From Anastrepha obliqua (Eukaryota > Arthropoda > Insecta > Diptera > Tephritidae), in assembly GCF_027943255.1 (NCBI RefSeq), contig NC_072897.1, positions 17,360,044 to 17,424,043 on the forward strand: a DNA stretch of 64,000 nt, written 5' to 3'. Below, piece after piece: positions 40,745 through 50,726 of this stretch. The notes below the pieces were generated by a model, which had not been told where the DNA came from, did not search any database, and worked only from the letters and a program-made list of their open reading frames with translations. Every line of letters starts with the position of its first letter. Positions within the stretch are counted from its first letter, which is position 1. The position numbers and the translations under genes were made by a program.

Positions 40745-42810
40745 CGTTCATAGTCCACCATACAGTGCAGTATCGTCTTATCGATGAAGGCACCGACCGC
40801 AGGGACAGCACCTTAGAGTGTCAAGGTATAGCTGTCCGGTCAGGCGATGCCGAGCTCGAAATTTATAATATCCATATACCGCCTGTCGGCCGCCGTGGCC
40901 GAATGGGTTGGTGCGTGACTACCATTCGGAATTCAGAGAGTGAACGTCGGTTCGAATCTCGGTGAAAAATCAAAAAATTAAGAAAAAGTTTTTTCCAATA
41001 CCGGTCGCCCCTCGGCAGGCAATGGCAAACCTCCGAGTGTATTTCTGCCATGAAAAAGCTCCTCATAAAAATATCTGCCGTTCGGAGTCGGCTTGAAATT
41101 GTAGGTCCCTCCATTTGTGGAACAACATCACGACGCACACCACAAAAAGGAGGAGGAGCTCGACCAAACGCTCAAAAAGGGTGTACGCGCCAATTATATA
41201 TATATATATATACCCCCTGTCCCCTGCTGCCCGGCAGGATATTTCCTTGATATTGGTGCGCTCATTCAAGCCTGCCAAATGATCGTAGGATAGACGATTC
41301 GACATTCAGCACTGTGAACGACGACGCCCCCACCAGGGTAGTGAGCAATTGCAGCGTTCGCCTGACATCACAATTGCTAGCGCAGGTCTGATAAATAGCA
41401 TAACCTGGCGACCTATGCTATCGCTTGCATCAGACCACTTGCCCATTATCATCTCGATCGAGAAACTGCCGACTTTGTTTCCGCGGATCACCGGTCATTT
41501 ATCAACTTCAACAAAGCTGATTGAATCAGATTCGCGTTATTCACTAAGGACATCTTTGCCGCTTTACCTATTCACACCGATGTGCGCGCAGACGAACAAG
41601 CATTCCGCTGGACTGATCCGGACATGCGCCCCAATTTCCCAGCTGAAGCAGCTGTTCTGGCGAACGTGAATAAAGAATGTCAATTCGGAGATCCAGCAAC
41701 TGGTAACCCGTCATAAGCGGACTAAATGGGAAGAGCATCTGAAGTTGTGCAACTTCACTTCTGGTGTGAGCAAGCTCTGGCCGACCGTAAGGTCCCTGTC
41801 GAACCCGACGAAGCTCAACGACAAGGTGGCTATCACCTTCAACGGTTGTACTTCGTCAGATCCGAAGAGATGCGCGAGCTACTTTAGCCGACAGAGCCAA
41901 ACGTTTCGACACAGTCAGCCACGCCACGCTACTAGATGACATTTTATAGTCGACACTCCCGCCAGGGCTGATCAGGTTTACCGCGAACTACCTGAGTGGT
42001 TGTCACTCGTCGGTGATATTTCGAGACCAAACGTCTAAACAGAGAAAAATAAAGCAAAGAGTACCGCAGGGTGGTGTCCTTTGACCCTTGCTTTTTAATT
42101 TCTATATTTCGAAACTCCCCCAGCCACCAGAGGCAGTCTCCCTGGTTTCATACGCCGACGACTGTACGATAATGACGTCGGGCAATGACATTGATGGCCT
42201 ATGCACCAAAGTAAACGACTGCCTCGCCTCGCTTCTTCACTGCGAGAAACTTAAAACTTCCTCCCACTAAATCCACGGCGACCCTTTTTACAACCTGGAC
42301 AAAGGAGGTCAAGCTGCAACTTCAGGTACACGACATTGATACCCCGATACCGACGGTTAACAACCCCAGAATATTGGGAGTCACATTTGACAGCTCGCTC
42401 TCTTCTCAGCGCACACAACCGCTATTGCAACGAGAGTACAGAATCGCAACTAGGTTCTCAAGTCGCTTGCCGGCAGCACTTGGGGCGAAGCTAAGGAAAT
42501 GTTGCTGTCGACTTTCAAGGGAATAGGCCGACCGGTTCTTAACTATGCTCCGCCTGTCTGGTCGCCTGGAACCAGTGATACGCAGTGGACGAAGCTCCAG
42601 ACCTGCCAAAATACTGCAATAAAGACCGCGACAGGATGTCTGCTAATGTCCCCCATACAACACCTGCATGACGAGGCTCATATGCTACCTGTGAAGGAGC
42701 ATAACGAGCTGCTCAGCAAGCAGTTTCTGCTAGGGTGTCTCCGTAGTCCTCACCCATGCAGACACCTGCTTGAGCCTGAGCCACCAGGCACATCAGGAGG
42801 CACTTCCTAA
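40745..42810 (+). pseudogene. LINE K endonuclease end and reverse transcriptase
   Basis: TLECQGIAVRSGDAELEIYN and IHIPPV run up to the SINE at 40888, and the frame goes on after it with PCCPAGY. Then come SPDITIASAGLINSITW and LASDHLPIIISIEK. The RT has TVSHATLLDDIL, KQRVPQGGVL, SYADDCTIMTSGNDIDG (catalytic YADD at about 42150) and RPVLNYAPPVWSPGTSD. An internal deletion near 41880-41930 and several stops make it defective. There is no RNase H domain. Confidence 0.85.
40888..41208 (+). mobile_element. tRNA-derived SINE, copy 3 (best preserved)
   Basis: A 321-bp SINE with both Pol III promoter boxes: A box TGGCCGAATGGGTTGG (about 40896-40911) and B box GGTTCGAATCT (40949-40959). Head, body and (TA)n tail are all present. 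The flanks TATACCGCCTGTC (40875-40887) and TATACCCCCTGTC (41209-41221) are a 13-bp TSD with one mismatch. It interrupts the endonuclease of LINE K after the codons for IPPV. Confidence 0.94.
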
Positions 42811-43220
42811 ATTACGTGGACGAGATCCTAGACAAAACAGACAGACCACTCCTGGATCGGACAGTCTACAGACAGGCCATAAGCGACATTCATCGGGAGA
42901 CTCTCACCACCTTCATAAGCTCCCGACCTCTGAATGCCGGTATCGGAGTCCAACCATCACCAATTGCAGAGGTTAAACTCCTACCTATCCAGAATCGACA
43001 CCGACATACCAAACATGTGTCCGGCATGTGAAGGCACCCCGCACGCACTAACGCCCTTTTCACATGCCCCATCAAACCCACTCATCTAACACCTCTCTCC
43101 CTCTGGACCCAATCCGTCGAAACAGCATGTTTCTTGGGCCTACCGTTAGATTAGCTAGACGAAGACGACCGGTGATTACACTACACTGACAGGGCAAAGG
43201 TACTGCTACAACAACAACAA
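42811..43220 (+). pseudogene. LINE K C-terminus, 3' UTR and (CAA)n tail
   Basis: The frame 42816-43031 encodes DRTVYRQAISDIHRETLTTF, ISSRPLNAGIGVQPSPIAEV. In another frame PNMCPACEGTPHALT-like and FTCPIKPTHLTPLSLWTQSV follow, the usual end of this LINE family. The tail is CTACAACAACAACAA (43206-43220). Confidence 0.82.
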
Positions 43221-44360
43221 GGGTAATACTGCAATCTGTGCCAATTATCGCGGGATTAGTCTTCACAATATCGCCTATAAGGTTCTAGCGAGCGTGTTGT
43301 GTGAAAGGCTGAAGCCCACCATCAACCAACTGATTGGACCTTATCAGTGTGGTTTTAGACCTGGACCAAATATTCACAATACGCCAAATCGTGGAAAATA
43401 CCCATTAAAGGAGAAACGAACAAAAACACGTCGATTTCGTCGATTTCAAAGCTGCATTTGATAGTTCGAATAGGAGTTACCTATATGCCGTGATGTCTGA
43501 ATTTGGTACCCTCGCAAAACTAATACGGCTATGCAAGATGACGTTGCTGAACACCAGTAGCGACGTCAGATTTGGGAAGGACCTCTCCGAGCCGTTTGAT
43601 ACCAAAGGTGACTCGCTGTCGTGTAACTTCTTTAAACTGATGTTGGAGAGGATCGTTCGAGCCGCAAAACTTATTCGCTCAGGCACAGTTTTTTATAAGG
43701 CCTTAACAACCGCGCTGTTAGTCCTGCCTTCTCCAAACTTGATAAAGAGCCAAAGCGAGTTGGTCTGGTGGTAAACGAGGACAAAACGAAGTACATATTT
43801 CCTGTTTTTCAAACAAACAGTCGGCGCACTCGCGTATCAGCACCCACGTCACTACTGACAGTTATAATTTCGTGGTTGTAAAAGACTTCGTATATCTAGG
43901 GACCAGCATTAACACCTATAATAATGTCAGCCTGGAATTCCAGTGTGGAATCTCTCTTGTCAACAAGTGCTACTTTGGACTAAGTAGGCAATTGAGTAGA
44001 CGAACAAAACTAACACTCTACAAGGCTTTCATCATGCCCGTCCTAACGTATAGCGCAGAAGCGTGGACGATGACAACATCCGATGAAGCGACGCTTGGAG
44101 TGTTTGAGAGAAAGATTCTTGCACGTTGGCAACGGCGAATATCACAGACTATAGAACGATGAGCTGTATGAGCCTTACGACAACATAGACATAGCGCGGC
44201 GAATAAAGATCCAGCGGCTACGCTGGCTAGTTCATGTCGTCCGACACTAGCTGGTGGTAGCAGAGAAAGAGGAAGGCCTCCTTTGCGTTGGAAAGATCAG
44301 GTGGAGAAGAACTTGGCTCCAACAACGGATATCGCTCCAATTAAGAAGAAGAAGAAGTCT
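43221..44360 (+). pseudogene. RTE copy 2 reverse transcriptase and C-terminus
   Basis: Blocks in order: ANYRGISLHNIAYKVLASVL, GPYQCGFRPG, VDFKAAFDSSNRSYLYAVMS, LIRLCKMTLLNTSS, then after a deletion that removes FADD, DFVYLGTSINTYNNVSLEF, RRTKLTLYKAFIMPVLTYSA with EAWTMTTSDEATLGVFERKI. The end, in other frames, has DELYEPYDNIDIARRIKIQR and RLRWLVHVV-like residues. Without the catalytic centre it is inactive. Confidence 0.88.
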
Positions 44361-44361
44361 A

Positions 44362-44940
44362 TCAAATAATGATGTCGAACATGGAATATGAAGTTTAAAA
44401 CCCTCCTCACAGACAGATAACGATGGACTTTCTGTAATTTTTCTAAAGAAATGTCCGGCAGTTGTTGTTGACTGGAAACTGTCAAGTATATTCCCAATTT
44501 CTAAAAACGGCAATGAGAATTAATAAGTAATTATCGACCAATTTCCAGGCTCTCGACAATTTCTAAACTTTTTCAAACCATTGTCAAAGAAAATATGTCC
44601 TTTGCAACTAAAACCTAATTTCGTGCAATCAGCATGGATTCGTCACTGAAGCGGCGAGTCGACTGCATTTACATAGATTTCTGCAAAGCGAGAGATTCTA
44701 TCACAATATTTTATTATATTGTATAAATTATCTTCACTCGGATTTGATTCTGTTTTTCTGCAATGCTTGAAATCCTATTTAGGCGGAAGGCGTTGTGTGG
44801 TCACAACTGATTGTATATTCTCTGAAACATTCATTGCCTGCTCTGGAGTGCCTCAGGGAAGTGTTTTAAGGCAGCTACTCTTTGTGCTATTCATCAACGG
44901 CATTAGCAATTGCTTTTCATTTCCTAATATTCTGTTAAAG
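44362..44940 (+). pseudogene. LINE D reverse transcriptase piece
   Basis: After the RTE tail the LINE D reading goes on with LSNNDVEHGI, NDGLSVIFLKKCP and DWKLSSIFPISKNGN, then YKLSSLGFDSVFLQCLKSYL, GGRRCVVTTDCIFSE and CSGVPQGSVL. These are RT blocks of CR1/Jockey LINEs. The following stretch LLFVLFINGISNCF ends at about 44920, and YADD is not reached. Confidence 0.8.
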
Positions 44941-46198
44941 AATTGAAACGAAAAAACTAGTCGATTGTGTTTATTTATCACTTTCTTAAAATTAAGTGTA
45001 AATAAAAAATTAGTATACATATTCATAGTGTTTATTGTCATTATTAATTCACTTTTGAGTTCGGTTAAGTGTGAGCTTGTGGAGAATATTGTGCGTAAAA
45101 AGCAAAAAATGGTCATTTGTCGCACAATGGCAAAGCAAAAACTTTAAATTTTCCGAAAAGTACTTATGTGTTAAAAAAGTTTAATAAAACCTTGTCGGTG
45201 AAACGAAGGCCCGGAAGTGGAAGAAAGAAAGAATTTGTGTCGCAGTCAAAAGTAGTGCTACACTTTATACTCGAACTGCTAAGTCGTATCATTTCAGAAG
45301 AGGATTCTAAAGGGCTATTCTTCTAATTCTTTCTTCCAGAGAGCCAAGTTCTTCAACCTCAACCCGATGGAGTTTGTGCACAGGTTTGTTCAAGAGAGCA
45401 GTTGTTTTCTGTACCATCTCAAAAGATACTGTTTCAACAAATGTTCCCTTCGGTGTTGTTGCTGTTTGGGGTCCTGATCTCGTACACTTCTTATGAATGG
45501 CTGGTACTTTTCCACGAAATCCGTTGGATCCTTTGCATACGCCAAATTCATTTGTCCCCTGGTAACGATTCATCAGTTTCATCTGGAACATTTGTTGTTG
45601 CCTGTGGCCACTCTCGTAGCGTCTTCATATAGCTGGATGGCGGAACCCTTCAGCGAGACAATCTATGAAAATTTATCTGACGACTGAAGGTAAGTAGTGC
45701 TGAAATGCACTTTTTGTTTGTATTTTCTTTTTTCGCAACTTTTCTAGCGTTGAACTGTTTTGTTTCGATACGCCACTTGGAACGTGTTATTTATTTTAGC
45801 GCTCACTACTTTTTTTTGGAACAATAACTGGCCGAAAGAAACTCGTTTTATGTTTTTACATCACTGAGGCCGATTTTGTGTGCTCCGCACTGGTTCAATC
45901 GAAAGAACTTTATACATGTATACCTATATGTTGGCTTATTTTTTAAGTGCAGTCCACCTCAGCACACAATATTATTTGGTTTTTATGTTTTAAGCACACT
46001 TTTTCAACGCCACTATTTTATTCATTTGCTGTTTTTAATTTCAGCCTTGTGTGTTTTCCTTTTAAGTTATAATTTAAAACTGTGTCCGTTCCAAATTAAA
46101 AAAAACCTCACTCTGTCCATTTTTGAAAACACCACACTGTAATTGCAGCTGGTACCGCTTCTCATTTCATGTTTACATATGTAGGTAGATATATCATG
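44941..46198. other. Unassigned stretch with small open frames
   Basis: No transposon protein is convincing here. A plus frame at 45117-45326 has a basic patch (NKTLSVKRRPGSGRKKE) reminiscent of the linker in Tc1-type transposases. A minus frame at 45307-45591 encodes 94 residues ending HKLHRVEVEELGSLEERIRR. On the plus strand GACTGAAG-GTAAGTAG at about 45685-45700 would be a good splice donor. The rest (45700-46198) is A+T rich without a frame I trust. Confidence 0.3.
45307..45591 (-). other. Small open frame, 94 codons, unidentified
   Basis: The frame starts MFQMKLMNRYQGTNEFGVCK and ends LEERIRRIAL. Composition is soluble and basic with a charged C-terminal helix. I do not recognise it. 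It has no in-frame neighbour and could be chance, or an exon fragment of a host gene. Confidence 0.2.
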
Positions 46199-46200
46199 TA

Positions 46201-47249
46201 ACGGGTGAATTTTTAGCTATTATCTTTTTAAACAGTTGGTTTAAACAGCTGACGCACGTTTCGTGTTTTGATTCACTGTCAAACATCTTCAGTTTGGTCT
46301 ATAATTTAACCATGAATCGTCTTACAAACAAACAACGCTTGCAAATCATTGAATTTTATTATAAAAATCCTTTAATCGACCCGCTGAAGCGGTGTGAAGC
46401 CTTTCAAAATACAGCTGGTGCAAGAATTTAAGCCGAACGACAAACCGCAACGCAGAATTTTTGCTGAATGGGCTCTTGGAAACTTGGCCGGAGATCCACT
46501 TTTTTATCGAAAAATTGTGTTCAGCGACGAAGCTCATTTTTGGATCAATGGGTACGTAAATAAGCAGGATTGCCGATTTTGGAGTGAAGATCAGCCAGAA
46601 TAATTGCAAGAGCTACCAATGTATCCAGAAAAGGTCACAGTTTGGTGCGGTTAATGGACTGGCGGTATCATTGGACCGAACTTCTTCAAAGATGCTGCGA
46701 ATCGTAAGGTAACTGTGAATGGTGAGCACTACCGCGAAATGATATCCAACTTTTTTTTGCCCAAAATGCAAGAGCTTGACTTGCATGACATGTGGTTTCA
46801 GCAAGACGGTGCCACATGCCACACAGCACGTGTAGGTAACAATGGACTTGTTGAGAGGCGAATTCGGTGAACATTTTATTTCACGTGCGGGACCTGTCAA
46901 TTGACCACCCAGATCGTACGATATAACGCCTTTAGATTGTTTTTTGTGGGGCTATGTTAAAGCTCATGTCTATTCAGACAAGCCTGCTTCAATTAACGCA
47001 TTGGAAGACAACATTAAAGCATTTATATGTGAGATACCGGCCGAAACATTGCTAAGAGTATGCCAAAATTTGACTAAGCGGATGGACCATTTGAAGCGCA
47101 ATCGCGGTAAGCATTTGCATGAAATAATCTTCAAACATTAAATTATATGGACTGTACTATCGATTTAAATAAAAATTTTATGCATTATTCTGAATTTTAC
47201 GTGTGTTTTGTTTGAAAAACTTTCCTGTAGCTCTTAAAAAATCACCCTC
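46201..47249 (+). mobile_element. Mariner-superfamily transposon, complete ends, defective
   Basis: Left end ACGGGTGAATTTTTAGCT and right end (reverse complement) GAGGGTGATTTTTTAAGAGC form short TIRs, both flanked by TA (46199-46200, 47250-47251). The element of about 1.05 kb carries a transposase gene that starts with MNRLTNKQRLQIIEFYYKNP at 46312. It has an internal deletion and frameshifts, so it is non-autonomous. Confidence 0.9.
46312..47141 (+). pseudogene. Mariner transposase, internally deleted
   Basis: The N-terminal helix (MNRLTNKQRLQIIEFYYKNP) is followed almost at once by QLVQEFKPNDKPQRRIFAEW, so most of the HTH region is gone. The catalytic core follows: KIVFSDEAHFWINGYVNKQD (first D), VTVWCG with a stop, GGIIGPNFFKDAANRKVTVN, FQQDGATCHTAR (second D) and, after a further frameshift, DCFLWGYVKAHVYSDKPASI-like residues with NLTKRMDHLKRNRGKHLHEI at the end. 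Excision and joining would need an intact relative. Confidence 0.9.
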
Positions 47250-47355
47250 TACATATGCATGTACTTGGTTTGTATCCCTTTCTGTTTGTTTGTTTGTTTG
47301 CTTATTTGGGTATTTCTTCTTGCACACGTACTTAACGCGTATGGAGAAAATATTT

Positions 47356-47480
47356 CAGAGGCCTGGCCAAGATCAGACCGTTTACCGGTTCTCAGCAAAT
47401 TTGAAAGGATCAGCTGATAGGATGACGTAACAGGAGATGTGGGGACGATTTTCTTACGAAAAAACTGAGATTGTATTGAG
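47356..47480 (+). repeat. Diverged repeat, member 1 of a pair
   Basis: The stretch TTCAGAGGCCTGGCCAAG...TGACGTAACAGGAGATG...TTCTTACGAAAAAACTGAG ...ATTGTA matches 52858-52965 in the same order. Shared words are TTCAGA, CTGGC, CAGAC, TGACGTAACAGG, TTACGA and AGATTGTA. The family is unknown. Confidence 0.55.
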
Positions 47481-47634
47481 CAAAAAATTAAGATAGTCCT
47501 CGCACATGTTGCCGTCTGAACAACTGGCAGTGCTAGGACTCGAAAGTTTTTTAAGCTGATTGAATTATCAGAGAACGTTAATGTATAGAGAAATCTCATG
47601 ACTTGCACAGAATCCAGAGTTCCACCGCAGAACG

Positions 47635-47795
47635 AAGCATATACCAATGAAACACTTTTTCATCCGGTATAAAATTTCCAAAGAACGACTGGGAATTGAA
47701 CGAGTTTCCACGGATCAAAACACAGCGGATATTATGACGAAGCCGCTACCAAGAACACGTTTGAAGATTCTTTTTATAAAAATGGGACTATCATA
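47635..47795 (+). pseudogene. Copia pol, RNase H C-terminal end
   Basis: The frame KHFFIRYKISKERLGIERVS, TDQNTADIMTKPLPRTRLK, ILFIKMGLS matches the end of Ty1/Copia Pol (family form KHIDIRYHF...TxDQxADIxTKPLP). Only about 45 residues remain. The stop at about 47794 is followed by 95 bp and an LTR-like stretch. Confidence 0.88.
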
Positions 47796-47892
47796 GATAT
47801 ATGTACATCACTATTTTAAGTGTTTTTTTTTTGCTGCTTTCATTATTGATATTATTTTATGAGTTGAGATTCAACTTTAATTAGCAAGGGAA

Positions 47893-48172
47893 TGTGTTAA
47901 AGTGATAAGTTGCAATAATGTTAGAATTCAAGTTGATTCAGAGATAATCGCATAGATGTCGCGTCGATATCGATTCAAGCAATTCAGGACCGCTGGTCAC
48001 TCTGCCTCTTGCGATGATATATACATATATAGTTACACTCGAAGCGAACAGAAAAACACGAAGCATTGCCATTTGGTTTTTACCGAAGAATTTTGTAACG
48101 CTATTAAATAAACAACACGTTTGTAAACCAAAAAGGTGGTCTCGTGAGTTTTATTAATTACTCAAAAATACA
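47893..48172 (+). repeat. Probable Copia 3' LTR
   Basis: After a purine-rich AGCAAGGGAA, the stretch starts TGTGTTAAAGTG and ends CTCAAAAATACA. It contains ATATATACATATATAG as a promoter candidate and ATTAAATAAACAACACG as poly(A) region. Position right after the Copia RNase H end supports an LTR. Exact ends and the TSD are not proved. Confidence 0.5.
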
Positions 48173-48895
48173 ATAAAACTTTTAAAATCAGTAAACGATG
48201 TATTTGGTTTTTCATGGTCAGACGAATAGGTTTGTTCTACTCTTGCTTTACGTTCGAAAATTCACTATATTGTTTCTCACCTGAATCGAGAACGTTATTT
48301 CTTTCCGTAATTTCTAGATCTGGCAGCTCGTATCTTTTGGTAAGTTCTGTTGCTATGGCAGTTGTAGCAGCTTGCTAAGCCCTGTCTATGCGGTGTAGTC
48401 ACGTGTCTTCTAACGGTAGACCCTGAAAGCGTGTTCTGTCTCGCTGTCTGCTATCGCCATCAAGGCGAATTCGTGGTTTGTTTTGGCATCTCACTCGCTC
48501 GCTATTGTACTCAACCGATTCGCGAAGTTTTACCATTCGCAACAATAGGTTGGTTAAGCAAAAACTCAAAGAAAAGTAGATAGGAACGCTAAAACAGTTA
48601 CCAAGACAAATTCGGTTGATTTGGAGCCGATTACTTCCACAAGTTTATTTTGAATAGTTTCCAAGTTATAGCAGTCACGCTTTCATTAGACAAACTATAA
48701 TTTCCGGACAGACAGAAAAGTTTCCGGAAAAATCAAAATTTGTTTAGCTATAAGAACAACTAAGAAATCTGGTGACGAGAAAGAACCGATCTCATTTAAT
48801 ACGTAACGATTTCCTTTTCCAAGTGTGTTAATTGTATAATTATTAATGGCGCCCTAATATCTTTAAAATGTTCATAATCTTACATTTCAAATGTG
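48173..48895. other. No gene recognised
   Basis: About 720 bp without a frame I can assign. It ends with a TGGCGCCC-containing stretch (48849-48856) that looks like, but is not convincingly, a primer-binding site. Confidence 0.5.
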
Positions 48896-49199
48896 CGGCC
48901 GCCGTAGCCGAATGACTACCATTCGGGAGCACGTAGGTTCGAATCTGCGTGCATGAAAAAGCAAAATAATAGAAACCGTTTTCGTCTAATAACGGTCGCC
49001 CCTCGGCAGGCAATGGAAAACCTCCGAGTGTGTTTCTGCAATGAAAAAGCTCCTCATAAAAAACCATTTGGTGTTCGGAGGCGGCTCTAAACTGTAGGTC
49101 CCTCTTTAGTGGAACGACATCCAGACGCACGCCACAAAGGAGAGGAGGACTCGGCCAAACACCTAACAGAAGTGTACGCGCTAGTTATTATTTTTTTGT
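48896..49199 (+). mobile_element. tRNA-derived SINE, copy 4
   Basis: A 304-bp SINE with head GCCGCCGTAGCCGAATGAC (a short deletion removes part of the A-box region), B box GGTTCGAATCT (about 48931-48941), a conserved body and a T-rich end. The flanks ACATTTCAAATG (48884-48895) and ACATATCAAATG (49200-49211) form a 12-bp TSD with one mismatch. Confidence 0.92.
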
Positions 49200-49211
49200 A
49201 CATATCAAATG

Positions 49212-49726
49212 ATAGATTCTGCTGAGCGCAATGCATCATATGTCGGCAATGTCATCAGGAGGTATGTTTATGTGCTATGATGAGCAAAACAGCACAACAA
49301 GAAAGTTATCAACATCAACATAAACAATGTTAGCTACTACAAGAGATAGAAGTTCGTGTACCAAAATCAGCACATTATTTAAAGGTGATATTTCAGGCAG
49401 ACAGCAGACTTATGAGAGCTGAGATTTTGAGGATATTTTAGCCAGGATCGAAGCGTTAAATGATACATTTGCTAAAGTAACGTCAAAAGGATCATATTCT
49501 TGGAAAAATATGAAAATAATATTTCCTGATTTAAGATTTACAAATTAATATTCAGAATACACAACAACTCTATGATATCTCAACAGGAAGCATATAATTA
49601 CATCGACTTTTACGACAGCAACTCATTCTGCAGGTATTTCATAAATTCAGTACAAAGTAGTTTGCGGAAAATTGTGGAACTTTAAACACATGCTGTTATT
49701 ATAGCAAAATAACAATATAAACGTTT
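49212..49726. other. No gene recognised
   Basis: A short plus frame near 49400-49530 (FEDILARIEALNDTFAKVTS) has a soluble helical look, perhaps gag-like, but I cannot assign it. The remainder is A+T rich. Confidence 0.4.
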
Positions 49727-49905
49727 TTTTTTAATAGCTGCCGCCCCTTGGCAGGTAATGGCAAACCTGGGTGTGTTTCTGTCATGAAAAATCTCCTCAT
49801 AAAAAAAACCAATTGCAATTCGGAGTCGGCGTAAAAGTGTAGGTCCATCCATTTGAGAAACACCATCAAGACGTACGCCGCAAATAGAAAGAGGAACGAC
49901 AGAAC
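49727..49905 (+). mobile_element. SINE, copy 5, lacks head
   Basis: This 3' part of the SINE starts in the TTTTTAATAGCTGCCGCCCC region and runs through GGCAGGTAATGGCAAACC, ATGAAAAATCTCCTCAT and GTGTAGGTCCATCCATTTG. The tRNA-like head is absent. It differs more from copies 3 and 4 than they do from one another, so it is older. Confidence 0.85.
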
Positions 49906-50013
49906 GGTCGATTCTGCGTTATTGGAACGATCTCAATTTATATCCGGTCAATGGCTGTCACTCCAGCAGCATTCCCCAAACATCTATGAGTCCACAACAA
50001 CAACAACAACGAC
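49906..50013 (+). repeat. LINE-like 3' end with (CAA)n tail
   Basis: Sequence running to GAGTCCACAACAACAACAAC resembles a LINE 3' UTR with a CAA tail, like that of LINE K at 43206-43220. No coding part is left. Confidence 0.35.
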
Positions 50014-50320
50014 GGGGCAGGTGAATGACGATGTGTGTACGATGTTAATTTTAGAGAACAAAAATCAGATCCAGTTTTTGAAGCAGTGTGTCTACTTCAG
50101 TATGTGCTTCGTAGTAGTAATAATTAGTTTCTTTTAAAACTGCTGTTGTTTGGTATATGTTGCGAGCAAAAAGGTGTGCAATTTTTAGTACAGCAAATTT
50201 TTATATAAGTATCTCTATATTTTTAAATATAAATTTTATTAAAATGGAACTTTTGTTTTTATTTAGGAAGGATTTAACCCTTCGTTCGGCACGTGGATTT
50301 TTGTAACGTGGTTAGGCACG

Positions 50321-50340
50321 TGGTCTACAATCGTAGACCA
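50321..50340. promoter_or_regulatory. Palindrome TGGTCTACAATCGTAGACCA near left piggyBac end
   Basis: A near-perfect 20-bp palindrome 43 bp inside the left end. Related copies lie at 52590-52609 and 52761-52780. It may be a transposase binding site or a host-factor site; this is inference. Confidence 0.6.
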
Positions 50341-50726
50341 TTTTAATATTGTGACTAAAAGTGTTATTCATTTGTGTTTCTTAATAATACTTCATAAGTA
50401 TATTCTGTGATTTAATGTGAGGAATATAAAGTAATATTTTCACTAAAATATTTGTGTATCTTCTGTAAATTCAATAAAAACATGAATGTATGTGTTTTTT
50501 AACATTTATTGCAATTCATAAAAGTTTTTTCTTATAACTAATGGACGATTTACAAAAGAGTTTTTATTATTCGTAAAACTTAAAATAAAAATATGTAAAA
50601 TTCACTTCTTCAAATAAAAAAATAAAAGTTCAGTACAAAACTTATATGTTGTGGTTTCTGAAAACTGCTTATATTTCCTCACTGAGACATTGCGAGCATA
50701 TGATTTTTGCAAGGAAATCTGCCGCA

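Larger units (their letters stand above)
39803..43220 (+). mobile_element. Jockey-like LINE K without RNase H, inside RTE copy 2
   Basis: If 39803-43220 is removed, the RTE reading joins exactly as CATAAGAG-GGGTAATACT (HKRGNTAIC), so these are the element boundaries. It has a proline-rich N-terminal region, endonuclease, RT and a (CAA)n tail (43206-43220). There is no recognisable TSD; the target was rejoined without gain or loss. A SINE is inserted at 40888-41208. Confidence 0.85.
38585..44360 (+). mobile_element. RTE-clade LINE copy 2, inserted in LINE D, itself interrupted
   Basis: The plus strand carries endonuclease (38660-39490), a linker and pre-RT stretch to 39802, and, after a 3.4-kb insertion, RT and C-terminus (43221-44340). 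The tail CCAATTAAGAAGAAGAAGAAG lies at 44337-44357, as in copy 1. The 5' end matches the 5' UTR of copy 1 from GGACGATTCTTCTGC on. LINE D sequence lies on both sides. No clean TSD was found. Confidence 0.85.
33960..44940 (+). mobile_element. CR1-like LINE D, split by Tc1 and RTE insertions
   Basis: Pieces in order on the plus strand: ORF1 (33977-34420), endonuclease start (34985-35142), Tc1 insertion, endonuclease rest (37135-37440), a pre-RT linker (38180-38470), RTE insertion, RT (44362-44940). At the Tc1 joint the frame continues as DLHL-YKAIRKVHESKRTG. At the RTE joint SNNDVEHGI and NDGLSVIFLKKC continue the RT. The region 37560-38000 is A+T rich with no clear frame. Its 3' end is not seen; it stops in the RT near 44910. 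Confidence 0.78.

Noticed and set aside
40888..40965. tRNA gene at the SINE head
   Set aside because: A and B boxes are present, but the sequence does not fold as a complete tRNA and runs on into the SINE body.
41063..41305. Open frames in the SINE copies (also 48843-49130 and 63358-63603 minus)
   Set aside because: They recur only because the SINE sequence recurs; the frame is not kept between copies.
48845..48862. Retroviral primer-binding site around TGGCGCCC
   Set aside because: Only 8 bases match and no LTR ends directly before it.
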